A stretch of 21,770 nt of DNA from Candidatus Pacearchaeota archaeon (GCA_018303895.1 JAGVXJ010000016.1:1-21770); one strand, 5' to 3'. Numbered from the stretch's first letter, positions 6,179-13,526 are shown. The notes: generated from the letters alone by a model not told the origin. Translations and numbers: made by a program.

Positions 6179-7380
6179 TCCAAAACCTCGCCAAAACCAA
6201 TCAATCTCCAGTGACCATTTATGTTTCTGGCAATTCCGACATTATCTCCGGCAATTGGAACGACTGGAATGTTTAAGGAAAGTTCGGTTTCATTTCCTTT
6301 TATTTTTTTAACCATGCCGACGGTGATTGTTGTGTTTATACTAAGCATGAGCATCTCGTTAGTTTTTAATGGAGCAACTTCTTGACCTTCATTGGCGCCT
6401 AAAACAAATTTGAAAAGTTCATATTTCATTTTCAAGATTGAAGAAATTTCTGGCAAACTTCCGATGGTGGAAACTACGCAACCACTTAATCCGTCGGATT
6501 TTGAAAGGAAAGGATCCAGCTCCGTTTCTATTGAAACGCTCGCACCAGGTAAAGTTTCTTGCACTGAAGAATTACCTTTGTGAAGAGAAAGAATTTTTGT
6601 TTTCAAAGTTTGGTAAGATTGTTGATTTGCTTTTTTTATTAATAAGCCGGGTTTGATTTCAAGTTCATCGCCGACTTTCAAAATTCCTTTTTTCAAAATT
6701 CCACCGAGAACGGCGCCACGAAGATTTTTTATTTCTGAACCTGGTTTGTTTATATCAAAACTTCTTGCGACGAGAAAAATTGGTTTTCCTTCAAGCTCTC
6801 TTTTTGGAATCTCAATTTCGCACAATGCTTTCAGCAAAGCAGAAATATTCAAATCCTGTTGAGCAGAAACCGGAATTATTGGCGAATTTTCCGCAATCGT
6901 TCCTTTCAAGAATTCTTTTATTTCATGATAGTTTTTTAGTGCTTGTTCTTTTGAGACCAAATCAATTTTATTCTGAACGACGATTATATTTTTTATTTTC
7001 TTTGCCTGCAATGCAATAAAATGTTCTTTTGTCTGAGGTTTGATTCCCTCGTTAGCCGCGACAACAAGAATTGCGGCGTCGATGATTGCAGCGCCCGAGA
7101 GCATTGTCGCCATAAGCATTTCGTGTCCGGGCGCGTCGATAAAACTAACATATCTGAAAAGCACACCTTTCTTATCTTTGTTAAAATTATTTCCATCTTT
7201 GTATATTGCCAAATCCGCGTAGCCGAGCTTGATTGTAATTCCTCTTTTCAATTCTTCTGAATGCGTGTCGGTGAATTTTCCAGTTAATTTGCTAAGTAGA
7301 GTTGTTTTCCCGTGGTCAATGTGCCCGACAACTCCGACTACCAATTCCGGAACTTGAGATTGATTTTCTGTTTTAGCCAT
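6169..7380 (-). CDS. eif2g: Translation initiation factor aIF2 subunit gamma
   Basis: This is the GTPase subunit of the archaeal ternary complex that brings initiator Met-tRNA to the small ribosomal subunit. The G domain is complete: GHIDHGKTT (19-27), switch 1 RGITIKLGYA (46-55), DAPGHE (82-87), NKID (137-140) and a SAQ motif near 172. Beta-barrel domains II and III follow, including RSFDINKPGSEIKNLRG and the C-terminal GDNVGIARNINGHWRLIGFG region. At 403 residues it is near the usual length. The zinc knuckle normally found between switch 1 and DAPGHE (four cysteines) is missing; the stretch 56-76 has none. A TTTTAAAAAC box centred 26 nt upstream of ATG 7380 gives it its own promoter after the seven-gene operon. 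Confidence 0.97.
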   Translation of the reverse strand: MAKTENQSQVPELVVGVVGHIDHGKTTLLSKLTGKFTDTHSEELKRGITIKLGYADLAIYKDGNNFNKDKKGVLFRYVSFIDAPGHEMLMATMLSGAAIIDAAILVVAANEGIKPQTKEHFIALQAKKIKNIIVVQNKIDLVSKEQALKNYHEIKEFLKGTIAENSPIIPVSAQQDLNISALLKALCEIEIPKRELEGKPIFLVARSFDINKPGSEIKNLRGAVLGGILKKGILKVGDELEIKPGLLIKKANQQSYQTLKTKILSLHKGNSSVQETLPGASVSIETELDPFLSKSDGLSGCVVSTIGSLPEISSILKMKYELFKFVLGANEGQEVAPLKTNEMLMLSINTTITVGMVKKIKGNETELSLNIPVVPIAGDNVGIARNINGHWRLIGFGEVLDSN

Positions 7381-7400
7381 GAAAAATTGAAAGGGAAAGA

Positions 7401-7410
7401 GTTTTTAAAA
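7401..7410 (-). promoter_or_regulatory. TATA-like box for aIF2-gamma
   Basis: The minus-strand TTTTAAAAAC is centred 26 nt upstream of ATG 7380, so aIF2-gamma can be transcribed apart from the upstream operon. Confidence 0.5.
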
Positions 7411-7426
7411 GTGTTGATTCGTTTTT

Positions 7427-8170
7427 TTATAATTCTGTTTCTCCTTTTTTAAAAACGTACGGAATCCAGCCAAAGTTACTTTTATTTTCAGTTTCGAGTT
7501 TTCTTGCTCTTTGACTTTCTTTTTTTAAAAAATTGAGACCTTCTCTTACAAATTCTTGAGATGAAATAGCCCAGCCATAATTTTCGGAAAAATATAACAG
7601 CCCACCAATTTTCAAACCTGTTGCTCCTCTTGCAATTCTTTTTCGAACTTCTTGATAATGAGGAAAACCTATTTCATAAGTTGGGGCGTTAGACAAATAG
7701 ACTTTATCAAATTGAGATTCATTTTTTTCTGCTATCTCAAAAATGTTTCCTTGAATGATAGAAATATTATTTGTGTTTGAATGAATATTTTGGAAAAAAC
7801 TTTCAGAAAAATAAGGTTGATTTCTGATTCCTTTCCACTCTCTGTTTGACATAAATTTTTCATAATCGCCATTTTGAATTTGATTTAATCTTCTAAACAT
7901 AAAATTTAACTGATCTTCATCGCTGTCTACGGTAGTTATAATTGCACCTTTTCCAATCATCGCGAAAGCTTGGTCGCCTGAACCTCCAATAGCTAAAATT
8001 TTATCTCCTGATTGGACATCAAGCCCGATGATGATTGCTTCAATAGACTCGTTGGTAGAATTCTGAGTTTTTGAAGAAATTATTGGCATAGAAAATTTAG
8101 GTGGACCAGAATATTTTGGGGTATAGTAATTTGGTGAAGTTATCTTAAAATCCAACCCCCACTCTTGCAC
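7427..8170 (-). CDS. SAM-binding Rossmann-fold protein, DUF3419/BtaA-like
   Basis: The core has the class I SAM-binding layout. Motif I is ILAIGGSGDQAFAM (58-71), the second strand ends in the ribose-binding acid VDSDEDQLNFM (81-91), and motif III/IV is DKVYLSNAP (155-163). GGSGDQ in place of the normal GxGxG, followed by DxxxDQL, resembles DUF3419/BtaA, the 3-amino-3-carboxypropyl transferases of betaine-lipid synthesis. A SAM-dependent modification of a lipid or small molecule is thus possible but not shown. The 247-residue frame starts with GTG at 8170, 26 nt inside the 3' end of the beta-barrel-like gene, so translation is probably coupled; an internal TTG at 8155 or later start is possible. 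It is the last gene of the seven-gene operon. Confidence 0.65.
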   Translation of the reverse strand: MQEWGLDFKITSPNYYTPKYSGPPKFSMPIISSKTQNSTNESIEAIIIGLDVQSGDKILAIGGSGDQAFAMIGKGAIITTVDSDEDQLNFMFRRLNQIQNGDYEKFMSNREWKGIRNQPYFSESFFQNIHSNTNNISIIQGNIFEIAEKNESQFDKVYLSNAPTYEIGFPHYQEVRKRIARGATGLKIGGLLYFSENYGWAISSQEFVREGLNFLKKESQRARKLETENKSNFGWIPYVFKKGETEL

Positions 8171-8978
8171 CTGATTCTATCGTGAAATTTATTGGTTCAA
8201 ACATTCCGTGTTTGTCTGTCGCTGAAGGACCAATTAAAAATCCTCTTAAAAAAGGAGAAATAGAAATTTTTGCTTTTCCAATATCTTGTGAATATTTCAA
8301 ACTCGCTCTTGCTCCTGCTCCAAATGGTTGAATAAAAGAATCATTTTTTTCATGAATTGTATCTCCTTCTTTGTTAGTGGCTGTTGCATTTCCGAATATC
8401 TGATTATATTCCAATTCACCTTCTAAATTTTGGGAGAATTTTTTTGATAATCCGGCTATGAAAGAATAATAATTTTGTCTTCGGGTATATCCCCAAGTTC
8501 CGATATTAGATTGTTTTCCGTGAGAATCATCTTCTAAATATCTGAATCCCAAACCACAGTACCCTCTTGAATTTTTTGAGACTTTTTTTCCTATGGCAGT
8601 TCTTAATTCAAAAGAAAAATTTTTATTATTTTGTGCTTTTTCTAACCCAGCAGAATGATCAACTTCCCCTTTTGAGAGGATTCCTTCCCCAAAAAGATCA
8701 TATTTTGATTTTGGTTGAAAAGTATATTTTCCATGCAAACCATATTTCCATCCTTGTTTTATTACAGACATGTTTGGATTATCTTTCATTCTTTGCTTTT
8801 TTTCTTCAGACATTCCAGTAGTATCAATTTTATTTAACTTGTAAGCCAATGGCTCGTCGTAAAAATAATAAAATGCTTCTGGAGCAATTTCCAAAGAATC
8901 TGCTTTTGCAATTTTCGGAGATAACAAACTTAATCCTAGAAGTATCGACGCTAATGTTATTTTAAGAAATGAGGGCAT
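8145..8978 (-). CDS. Secreted beta-barrel-like protein with signal peptide
   Basis: Residues 1-26 form a clear Sec signal peptide: Lys at 6, a hydrophobic core to 20, and AKA|DS as a signal peptidase I site. The mature 251 residues are rich in Gly, Tyr and Phe and show alternating polar and hydrophobic strands separated by charged turns, for example 72-88, 121-133, 138-149, 170-181, 184-196, 215-230, 235-250 and 262-277. The chain ends ESGARVGVGF with a terminal Phe, the signature of bacterial outer-membrane barrels. At least eight strands can be counted by eye. Such a protein is unexpected in an archaeon. A secreted beta-sandwich is the main alternative. AAAGGAG precedes ATG 8978, one base after the upstream stop codon. 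Confidence 0.72.
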   Translation of the reverse strand: MPSFLKITLASILLGLSLLSPKIAKADSLEIAPEAFYYFYDEPLAYKLNKIDTTGMSEEKKQRMKDNPNMSVIKQGWKYGLHGKYTFQPKSKYDLFGEGILSKGEVDHSAGLEKAQNNKNFSFELRTAIGKKVSKNSRGYCGLGFRYLEDDSHGKQSNIGTWGYTRRQNYYSFIAGLSKKFSQNLEGELEYNQIFGNATATNKEGDTIHEKNDSFIQPFGAGARASLKYSQDIGKAKISISPFLRGFLIGPSATDKHGMFEPINFTIESGARVGVGF

Positions 8979-8979
8979 T

Positions 8980-9594
8980 TTATCTGCTCCTTTCCCAAAT
9001 AGGGATTTTAATTTTTGTTTTTTCTTTTAAATATTCTGTTGTTTTTTTCCAAAGAGGTTTTTTATCAAGAAGTTTTGGATTTCTGTCTTTCAGATACATC
9101 GACGATGCAAGAGATAAATATCCTAATCCTCCACCTGCAAAATTGAAAGTTTCATTTGTTAATGGTTCTCCATTGAAAAAAGAATTTCCAACATCATAAA
9201 CTGCTTTTCCTAAAAGTGAAACTCCTGCTATAAAAATTGGGAGACGAGTCACTTGAGTAACTTCTTTTGCGGTATATGCTACAGGATGAAGCGTTGTTGT
9301 TTCCCCCGTATCTTTATTCTTTTTAAAATAACCAGCTAATCCACACCAACTCAAGATACCATCTTGCGCCAAGGTAAAACCATTAACTGAACCAACTATT
9401 ATTTTTCCTACAAGAGTGAAATTGGATGTTAAATTGCTCGACAAAACTACAATTCCCGGAAAGGAAACTATGTCCATCCCTAAACATATTTTATACAATT
9501 TATCATTGGAAATTCCCTGACTGATTTCAGTGTAACCTTTTAGAATTCTTTCATCGACGGATTTTATTGGAGAAAGTAATTTTTGAAGATTCAT
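8980..9594 (-). CDS. Multi-pass membrane protein of unknown family
   Basis: The 204 residues contain about four weakly hydrophobic helices: near 37-55, 60-88, 117-134 and 150-168. A basic amphipathic tail ends KIKIPIWERSR. The N-terminus LQKLLSPIKSVDE nearly repeats that of the preceding gene product (LQKLLSQINVVDE). The start codon overlaps the upstream stop as ATGA, with AAGGAG just upstream, which fixes the start. A gene at 14396-15010 encodes a protein of the same length and similar layout (a YAGEGSLGY versus FAGGGLGY glycine-rich helix, then a basic KEK tail), but the match is too weak to call homology. It is probably a membrane partner of the operon; no function is recognised. Confidence 0.72.
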   Translation of the reverse strand: MNLQKLLSPIKSVDERILKGYTEISQGISNDKLYKICLGMDIVSFPGIVVLSSNLTSNFTLVGKIIVGSVNGFTLAQDGILSWCGLAGYFKKNKDTGETTTLHPVAYTAKEVTQVTRLPIFIAGVSLLGKAVYDVGNSFFNGEPLTNETFNFAGGGLGYLSLASSMYLKDRNPKLLDKKPLWKKTTEYLKEKTKIKIPIWERSR

Positions 9595-10277
9595 TTTGCT
9601 TCTCCTTCTTTACATTCCTCGAAGCTGTTAGAAACAATTTCATCGTCCAAAGTTAATTCATATCTCTTCATTTCCCTTCCCGTTTTAGGTCTGTCGAAAA
9701 AGAATCTAAAAAGTGAGAACTGAGACCGAAGTATTTCATTATACGCTCTCATTGATTGAGATTCATTCATTCTCGAAAGGTTAGTGTGTGAAACAACCAA
9801 AATCTTTTTTGGATTTTTTGGTTTAGAATTTTCTTGCAATAATTTGTCACGGCCAGAGGTATCTATTCTTATAGATTCTACCAGAGTTTGATCATAGCCA
9901 TGGCCAGTTAGATAAAGAATCATTTTTTCAAAACCCAAAACTTTTAATATATAATTTCCAGAAGGTAAATCTTCTCTATACTGTATTTCTTCAGCATGGG
10001 ATGCTTCGTTATATTTGTACTTTTCACGGTTATTTATTTCAAAAATATTTTCTCTTGGAATTTTTAATTTATCAGAAATATACAAAAAAACTCTTTCAAA
10101 AGTTTCATCTTCGGATATTACATGCCCAGAACGATAGCTCGGGGAATCTGTCCATTCAAATCCTTTAACCTTATTTTTAATTAATTCAGATAATTTTTCT
10201 CCTTGAATAAGTTCTATTAAATTTCCGGAATTTTCATCAACTACATTTATTTGGGAAAGTAATTTTTGAAGAGACAT
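9591..10277 (-). CDS. Unknown soluble protein with C-terminal DD-VSNS-CK tail
   Basis: I take ATG 10277 (228 residues), two bases after the upstream stop; the open frame runs to 10334 but that part overlaps the previous gene. Two strand-helix units, MILYLTGHGYDQ (119-130) and KKILVVSHTNLSRM (157-170), suggest a Rossmann-like or hydrolase-like alpha/beta fold with histidines at H126 and H164, but no known active site fits. The C-terminal tail LDDEIVSNSFEECKEGEAK closely resembles the tail of the first gene product of the operon. The N-terminus resembles that of the next gene. The stop overlaps the next start (ATGA). Confidence 0.68.
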   Translation of the reverse strand: MSLQKLLSQINVVDENSGNLIELIQGEKLSELIKNKVKGFEWTDSPSYRSGHVISEDETFERVFLYISDKLKIPRENIFEINNREKYKYNEASHAEEIQYREDLPSGNYILKVLGFEKMILYLTGHGYDQTLVESIRIDTSGRDKLLQENSKPKNPKKILVVSHTNLSRMNESQSMRAYNEILRSQFSLFRFFFDRPKTGREMKRYELTLDDEIVSNSFEECKEGEAK

Positions 10278-10278
10278 T

Positions 10279-10758
10279 TTAAAGTCCCCCACAAAGAAAT
10301 TTTGGGAACTTAGATTTCGCAGAATAAAAATCATATAGTGAGTTAAAAATTTCCGCGGACGGATCCTGAATTCGAACTAATCTTGATTTTTCTCCTTTCT
10401 TAAAAACCAAACCTTCGGTTTGTCGAGAAGCAGAATAATTTGTGACTTCTACCCACGAGTTGAAAAAATCTGCGCAATGCAAAGCTAATTGAAATCTCAG
10501 TCCTGATTTTAACACTTCGCCGTCGTATTTTAATTCAAAGTTATGTTTTTCTTCAGCATGATATTGAGTATAGCCATATCCGTTTTCTCTTGCAATTCGA
10601 GCCAGTTCAGAAATAAATTCTTCCCGATTATCGACGATTGCAGGTCTCTTTTTTCTCTCTTCTAAAAAGTCAATCACCTTTGGATTAATCTGAACTAAAT
10701 TACTAAGTATTTTTGGTTTTTCTCTTTGATAATCCGAGAATTGAATTATTTTTGCCAC
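10279..10758 (-). CDS. Unknown soluble protein
   Basis: I start at GTG 10758 because AGGTGA lies five bases upstream; a GTG at 10767, directly after the TAG of the previous gene, adds three residues. The protein has a basic, helical N-terminal half, then an antiparallel-strand-like part (NFELKYDGEVLKSGLRFQLALHC broken by short turns) and ends PKFLCGGL. There is no membrane segment or known motif. It sits third in the operon between a helical protein and the DD-VSNS-CK-tail protein. Confidence 0.68.
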   Translation of the reverse strand: MAKIIQFSDYQREKPKILSNLVQINPKVIDFLEERKKRPAIVDNREEFISELARIARENGYGYTQYHAEEKHNFELKYDGEVLKSGLRFQLALHCADFFNSWVEVTNYSASRQTEGLVFKKGEKSRLVRIQDPSAEIFNSLYDFYSAKSKFPKFLCGGL

Positions 10759-10767
10759 TTTATTCAC

Positions 10768-11223
10768 CTAATATGAATTTGGAGAATACATCCAAGGATG
10801 ATAAGGGGATTTAATTCTTTCAATTTTTCCGAGAGTTAATGGTTCTCTTCTTTTTGGTGGGCTAGACTCACTTCTGTTTATTGGTTCTATCGTTTCAATC
10901 CCCATGATTAAAGCACTTAAACTATGAGGAACATTGTTGTCAATTCTTTTTGCATACAATCTTCTTTGTTCTTCTACAAAACGTTGCAATCGAGAAAGTT
11001 CTGGACAATCATAAAGTGAATTCATTTCAGATAATTTACCTTCATGTTTTCTTAACAAAACTAATGCTTTGTTGTAATTTTTTTCTCCGTAAAAAGAAGC
11101 AATTGTCATCATCGCATCTTCTAAAATATCTGCTTGCTCAATTTCTTCGTCTGAAAAAGGAAAGTCTTCATATTTCCTTTGTTCAAGAATTTCTTTTTGT
11201 TTGGGTGATAATCTAGATGTCAT
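10768..11223 (-). CDS. Unknown helical protein with basic, proline-rich tail
   Basis: The 151-residue protein starts at ATG 11223, which overlaps the upstream stop as ATGA, with AAGGAG about eight bases before; the longer frame from 11247 is not supported. Residues 25-90 look like two or three helical hairpins (AMMTIASFYGEKNYNKALVL), suggestive of a TPR-like or coiled structure. The last 40 residues are basic and rich in Pro, Ser and Tyr (SSPPKRREPLTLGK to HPWMYSPNSY) and probably disordered. No family is recognised. Confidence 0.68.
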   Translation of the reverse strand: MTSRLSPKQKEILEQRKYEDFPFSDEEIEQADILEDAMMTIASFYGEKNYNKALVLLRKHEGKLSEMNSLYDCPELSRLQRFVEEQRRLYAKRIDNNVPHSLSALIMGIETIEPINRSESSPPKRREPLTLGKIERIKSPYHPWMYSPNSY

Positions 11224-11576
11224 TTTCTTTCTCCTTCTGTTTTGCATTTCACGACGCTGTTAGAAACAAATGAATCGTCGAGAATTCCGCGCTTCGTATC
11301 AAAAGAATATTTTTTTCCAATTTCTAATTTGCTTCCTAATTTTTTTTCTATTGCTGAAACGTCGCAGTTAGCGCTTGAAAAAACCGGAAGCCCTTCTCCC
11401 TGCAATTCGCCGTAATGACATCTTTGAACTGGCTTTGAAGCAAGAGTAATTCCTTGAAATGTTTCGCAAGTATGGGGAATTGATCCCCGGTTACCAATAT
11501 AAGCAGAAAAACAAAGTGCTCCCGCTAAAATAATTACTTTCGATAAAATTCCGTGCCCGCTGTAATGACTTACCAT
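11220..11576 (-). CDS. Small membrane-anchored or secreted Cys-containing protein
   Basis: This is the first gene of the seven-gene operon, 118 residues, with a hydrophobic segment at 11-28 (LSKVIILAGALCFSAYIG) that serves as anchor or signal. The outer part carries four cysteines (C37, C53, C71, C111), suited to disulphides. It ends KKYSFDTKRGILDD then SFVSNSVVKCK, a tail shared with the fourth gene product. ATG 11576 is preceded by a GGTTTTTAAATCC box centred about 26 nt upstream, so this is the operon promoter. It is probably a small surface protein; no family is recognised. Confidence 0.7.
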   Translation of the reverse strand: MVSHYSGHGILSKVIILAGALCFSAYIGNRGSIPHTCETFQGITLASKPVQRCHYGELQGEGLPVFSSANCDVSAIEKKLGSKLEIGKKYSFDTKRGILDDSFVSNSVVKCKTEGERK

Positions 11577-11596
11577 ATCTTTTACAGAAAATTAGG

Positions 11597-11606
11597 ATTT
11601 AAAAAC
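11597..11606 (-). promoter_or_regulatory. TATA-like box, promoter of the seven-gene operon
   Basis: The minus-strand GGTTTTTAAATCC has its TTTAAA core centred about 25 nt upstream of ATG 11576. It is the only good promoter found for the genes between 11576 and 7427. Confidence 0.5.
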
Positions 11607-11642
11607 CTTCCGATTATAGTGTCACGAAGAAGGAACAACAAA

Positions 11643-11650
11643 TTTATAAA
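11643..11650 (+). promoter_or_regulatory. TATA box for the DUF1284-like/CheD-like gene pair
   Basis: TTTATAAA is a perfect palindromic archaeal TATA core centred about 26 nt upstream of ATG 11672. It points to a leaderless mRNA. Confidence 0.55.
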
Positions 11651-11671
11651 CCATGGAAACTGTGGAGAAGA

Positions 11672-12172
11672 ATGGAAAATATAATAAAAATATTACCTCA
11701 TCATGCAATAAGTTATTTCAAGGTTTTCTATTTGGGATACGAACCTGGAGAAGAAGACCACTCATACGACGAGATTATGACTAATAATGATGTTTCTCTG
11801 ATAAGAACAGTAACTTCAAACCCTAATCAATTAATTCAGATAGTAAGTAATTATGATTCTTTTTGTGAAATGTGCCCAAGAAATAAAAATGGAAAAAATT
11901 ATTATGATATTGAATTTACCTGTGATAATTATGACTTACCAAATAATTTAGACGATGAATTTACAAAATTTCTTGGTTTAGAAAATGTGCTTAATGGAAA
12001 GCCAATAACTGCAAGAGAATTTAAAGAAATAATGAAAACCGCTAATGAAAAACTTTTAAACGAAATATCCCCAAGTCAGCATAGCCAAAAAAAGAGTTTA
12101 AGCCAGCAATTTAAGGTTAAAAGAAAAATTCTGTTAACACAGTCTATTTCCGGAACTTCTGATAAAAAATAA
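11672..12172 (+). CDS. DUF1284-like cysteine-containing protein
   Basis: The order of motifs matches DUF1284-type proteins: an N-terminal PHH (residues 9-11) in a short helix, a G-Y segment (GYEPGEEDHSYDEIM), then a strand ending in D-x-F-C-x-x-C-P (DSFCEMCPRN, about 62-71), a later single Cys (FTCDNYD) and the C-terminal FLGLENVLNGKPITAREF. The His and Cys residues could bind a metal or Fe-S cluster; this is not established for the family. The last 40 residues are Lys/Ser/Gln-rich and probably disordered. It is followed one base later by the next gene, so the pair forms an operon. Confidence 0.6.
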   Translation: MENIIKILPHHAISYFKVFYLGYEPGEEDHSYDEIMTNNDVSLIRTVTSNPNQLIQIVSNYDSFCEMCPRNKNGKNYYDIEFTCDNYDLPNNLDDEFTKFLGLENVLNGKPITAREFKEIMKTANEKLLNEISPSQHSQKKSLSQQFKVKRKILLTQSISGTSDKK

Positions 12173-12173
12173 A

Positions 12174-12830
12174 ATGTCACATAACTTCACACCACACAAA
12201 GCTGAATTTTCTTACAGAACACAATATCCAAACTGGGCTGATTTTGGAATTCCGTCTGGGAGTTCTATTTATGTTAACCAGGGAAGAGGAAATATTTCCA
12301 GCGACGGAAAACCATTACGAAGCGACGGGTTTGGGCAATGCAGTGCTTTGATTTTAAAGAATACTCAAACACTTGAGTCAGCTTTATTTCATTTAGATAA
12401 TATTGACGTTGAAGATAAACAAACTCCGATTGTTGAACAGTTGATGCACAATTATATTAAAAGTTTTAATTTGAGCAAAAAGAAAAGAGAAAGATTACTT
12501 GAACTTGCGTCTGCAGCTTCGAGATATTGGTGTTCAGGTTTTAGAAATGAGAGATTTTATAGTGGAAGAGAAAGAAATTTTTTAAAAACAAGAATGGCAG
12601 AACTAAATGAAGACAAAAAAATAAAAGCCTGTTTTGTAAATGGAAATAGAAGTTACGACAGAAAAAAAAGAATTGTAGGTGACTTTTTAATTTATTTTGG
12701 TCTCAATAATCCCAAGAACATTTTTGTCGATACTGGTGACTATCATTGGGACATTGCTTACAAACCTGACGAATCAACTATTTTGGTAAATTCACGAAAA
12801 CAGAAAAAAGTTTTAAGTTTTGATTTTTAG
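12174..12830 (+). CDS. Possible CheD/CNF-fold cysteine hydrolase
   Basis: The central block GFGQCSALIL (residues 52-61) followed by LFHLDN (71-76) resembles the catalytic Cys and His arrangement of the CheD/CNF1 deamidase fold, G-x-G-x-C-[SV]-x at the end of one strand and a His on the next (C56, H73). Later, NIFVDTGDYHWDIAYKP contributes a strand-like D/H segment. The N-terminal NQGRGNISSDGKP segment is polar. This family link rests on a short pattern and is weak. The gene begins one base after the DUF1284-like stop codon, so the two products may act together. It ends four bases before the convergent phosphatase gene. Confidence 0.45.
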   Translation: MSHNFTPHKAEFSYRTQYPNWADFGIPSGSSIYVNQGRGNISSDGKPLRSDGFGQCSALILKNTQTLESALFHLDNIDVEDKQTPIVEQLMHNYIKSFNLSKKKRERLLELASAASRYWCSGFRNERFYSGRERNFLKTRMAELNEDKKIKACFVNGNRSYDRKKRIVGDFLIYFGLNNPKNIFVDTGDYHWDIAYKPDESTILVNSRKQKKVLSFDF

Positions 12831-12834
12831 AAAA

Positions 12835-13506
12835 TTAGTTTATTTTTGGTATGAACAAAGATTCAAAATTAAAATAATCTCCATCGCTGGTGAACTTCCA
12901 AATCTCTCCGTTTTTTGGATTTGGATATTTGCAATTTAGTTCGACGGAAGAATTTGTGAGGAGCCGGTGTAACATCCCTATACTTCTTCCATGTCCGCAA
13001 AGAAAAATTTCCTCTTCTCTAACCGAATTCAAAAAAGAAAGTAAGTTTATCTCGACGTCTTTTCCTGCCTGTCCTTGTAATGGTCGAAAATGATATCTGC
13101 CTTCTCTTGATTGGATTTTTTGTTCAAGAGGATATCCTTGAGAATATTCTTCTTCTGAAAGAGAGTGAAAAATTCCGCGCCACCATTCGTCCAGACGTGC
13201 GTCGAGCGTCACATTAAAATTCTCTGTATTTTGTTTCTCCAAAACTATTTCCAATGTTTGTTGTGCTCTCAAAAAATTGGAAGTGAATAATCCAACATCG
13301 GAGTTAATCAGTTTATTTTCTGCAACATACTCTCCTGAAAAAGAAATTTGTCGACGACCTTTTTCAGTTAAAGGAAATTTATGATTTGGCAAATCTTTTA
13401 ATGAATTGTCATCCAATCCCAAAGCATTTCCAATTGACTCGCCGTGTCGGATGGTATAAACTATCTTCAATGAAGGATTAACAATCGGAGAATTGTATTT
13501 TATCAT
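12835..13506 (-). CDS. Histidine phosphatase superfamily protein
   Basis: The catalytic RHG motif is at 20-22 (TIRHGESIGN), with H21 as the phospho-acceptor. LTEKGRRQ (46-53), the phosphate-binding arginine in SNFLRAQQT (R80), the acid in LDEWWRG (E107) and the second histidine in LCGHGRSIG (H172) follow. All core residues of the phosphoglycerate-mutase-like fold are present, so it should be an active phosphatase. DEWWRGIFHSLSEEEY resembles the broad-specificity phosphatase branch, but the substrate is unknown. CTTTTAAAC lies about 25 nt upstream of ATG 13506. Confidence 0.9.
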   Translation of the reverse strand: MIKYNSPIVNPSLKIVYTIRHGESIGNALGLDDNSLKDLPNHKFPLTEKGRRQISFSGEYVAENKLINSDVGLFTSNFLRAQQTLEIVLEKQNTENFNVTLDARLDEWWRGIFHSLSEEEYSQGYPLEQKIQSREGRYHFRPLQGQAGKDVEINLLSFLNSVREEEIFLCGHGRSIGMLHRLLTNSSVELNCKYPNPKNGEIWKFTSDGDYFNFESLFIPKIN

Positions 13507-13526
13507 AACAAAGAATAAATAATTTT

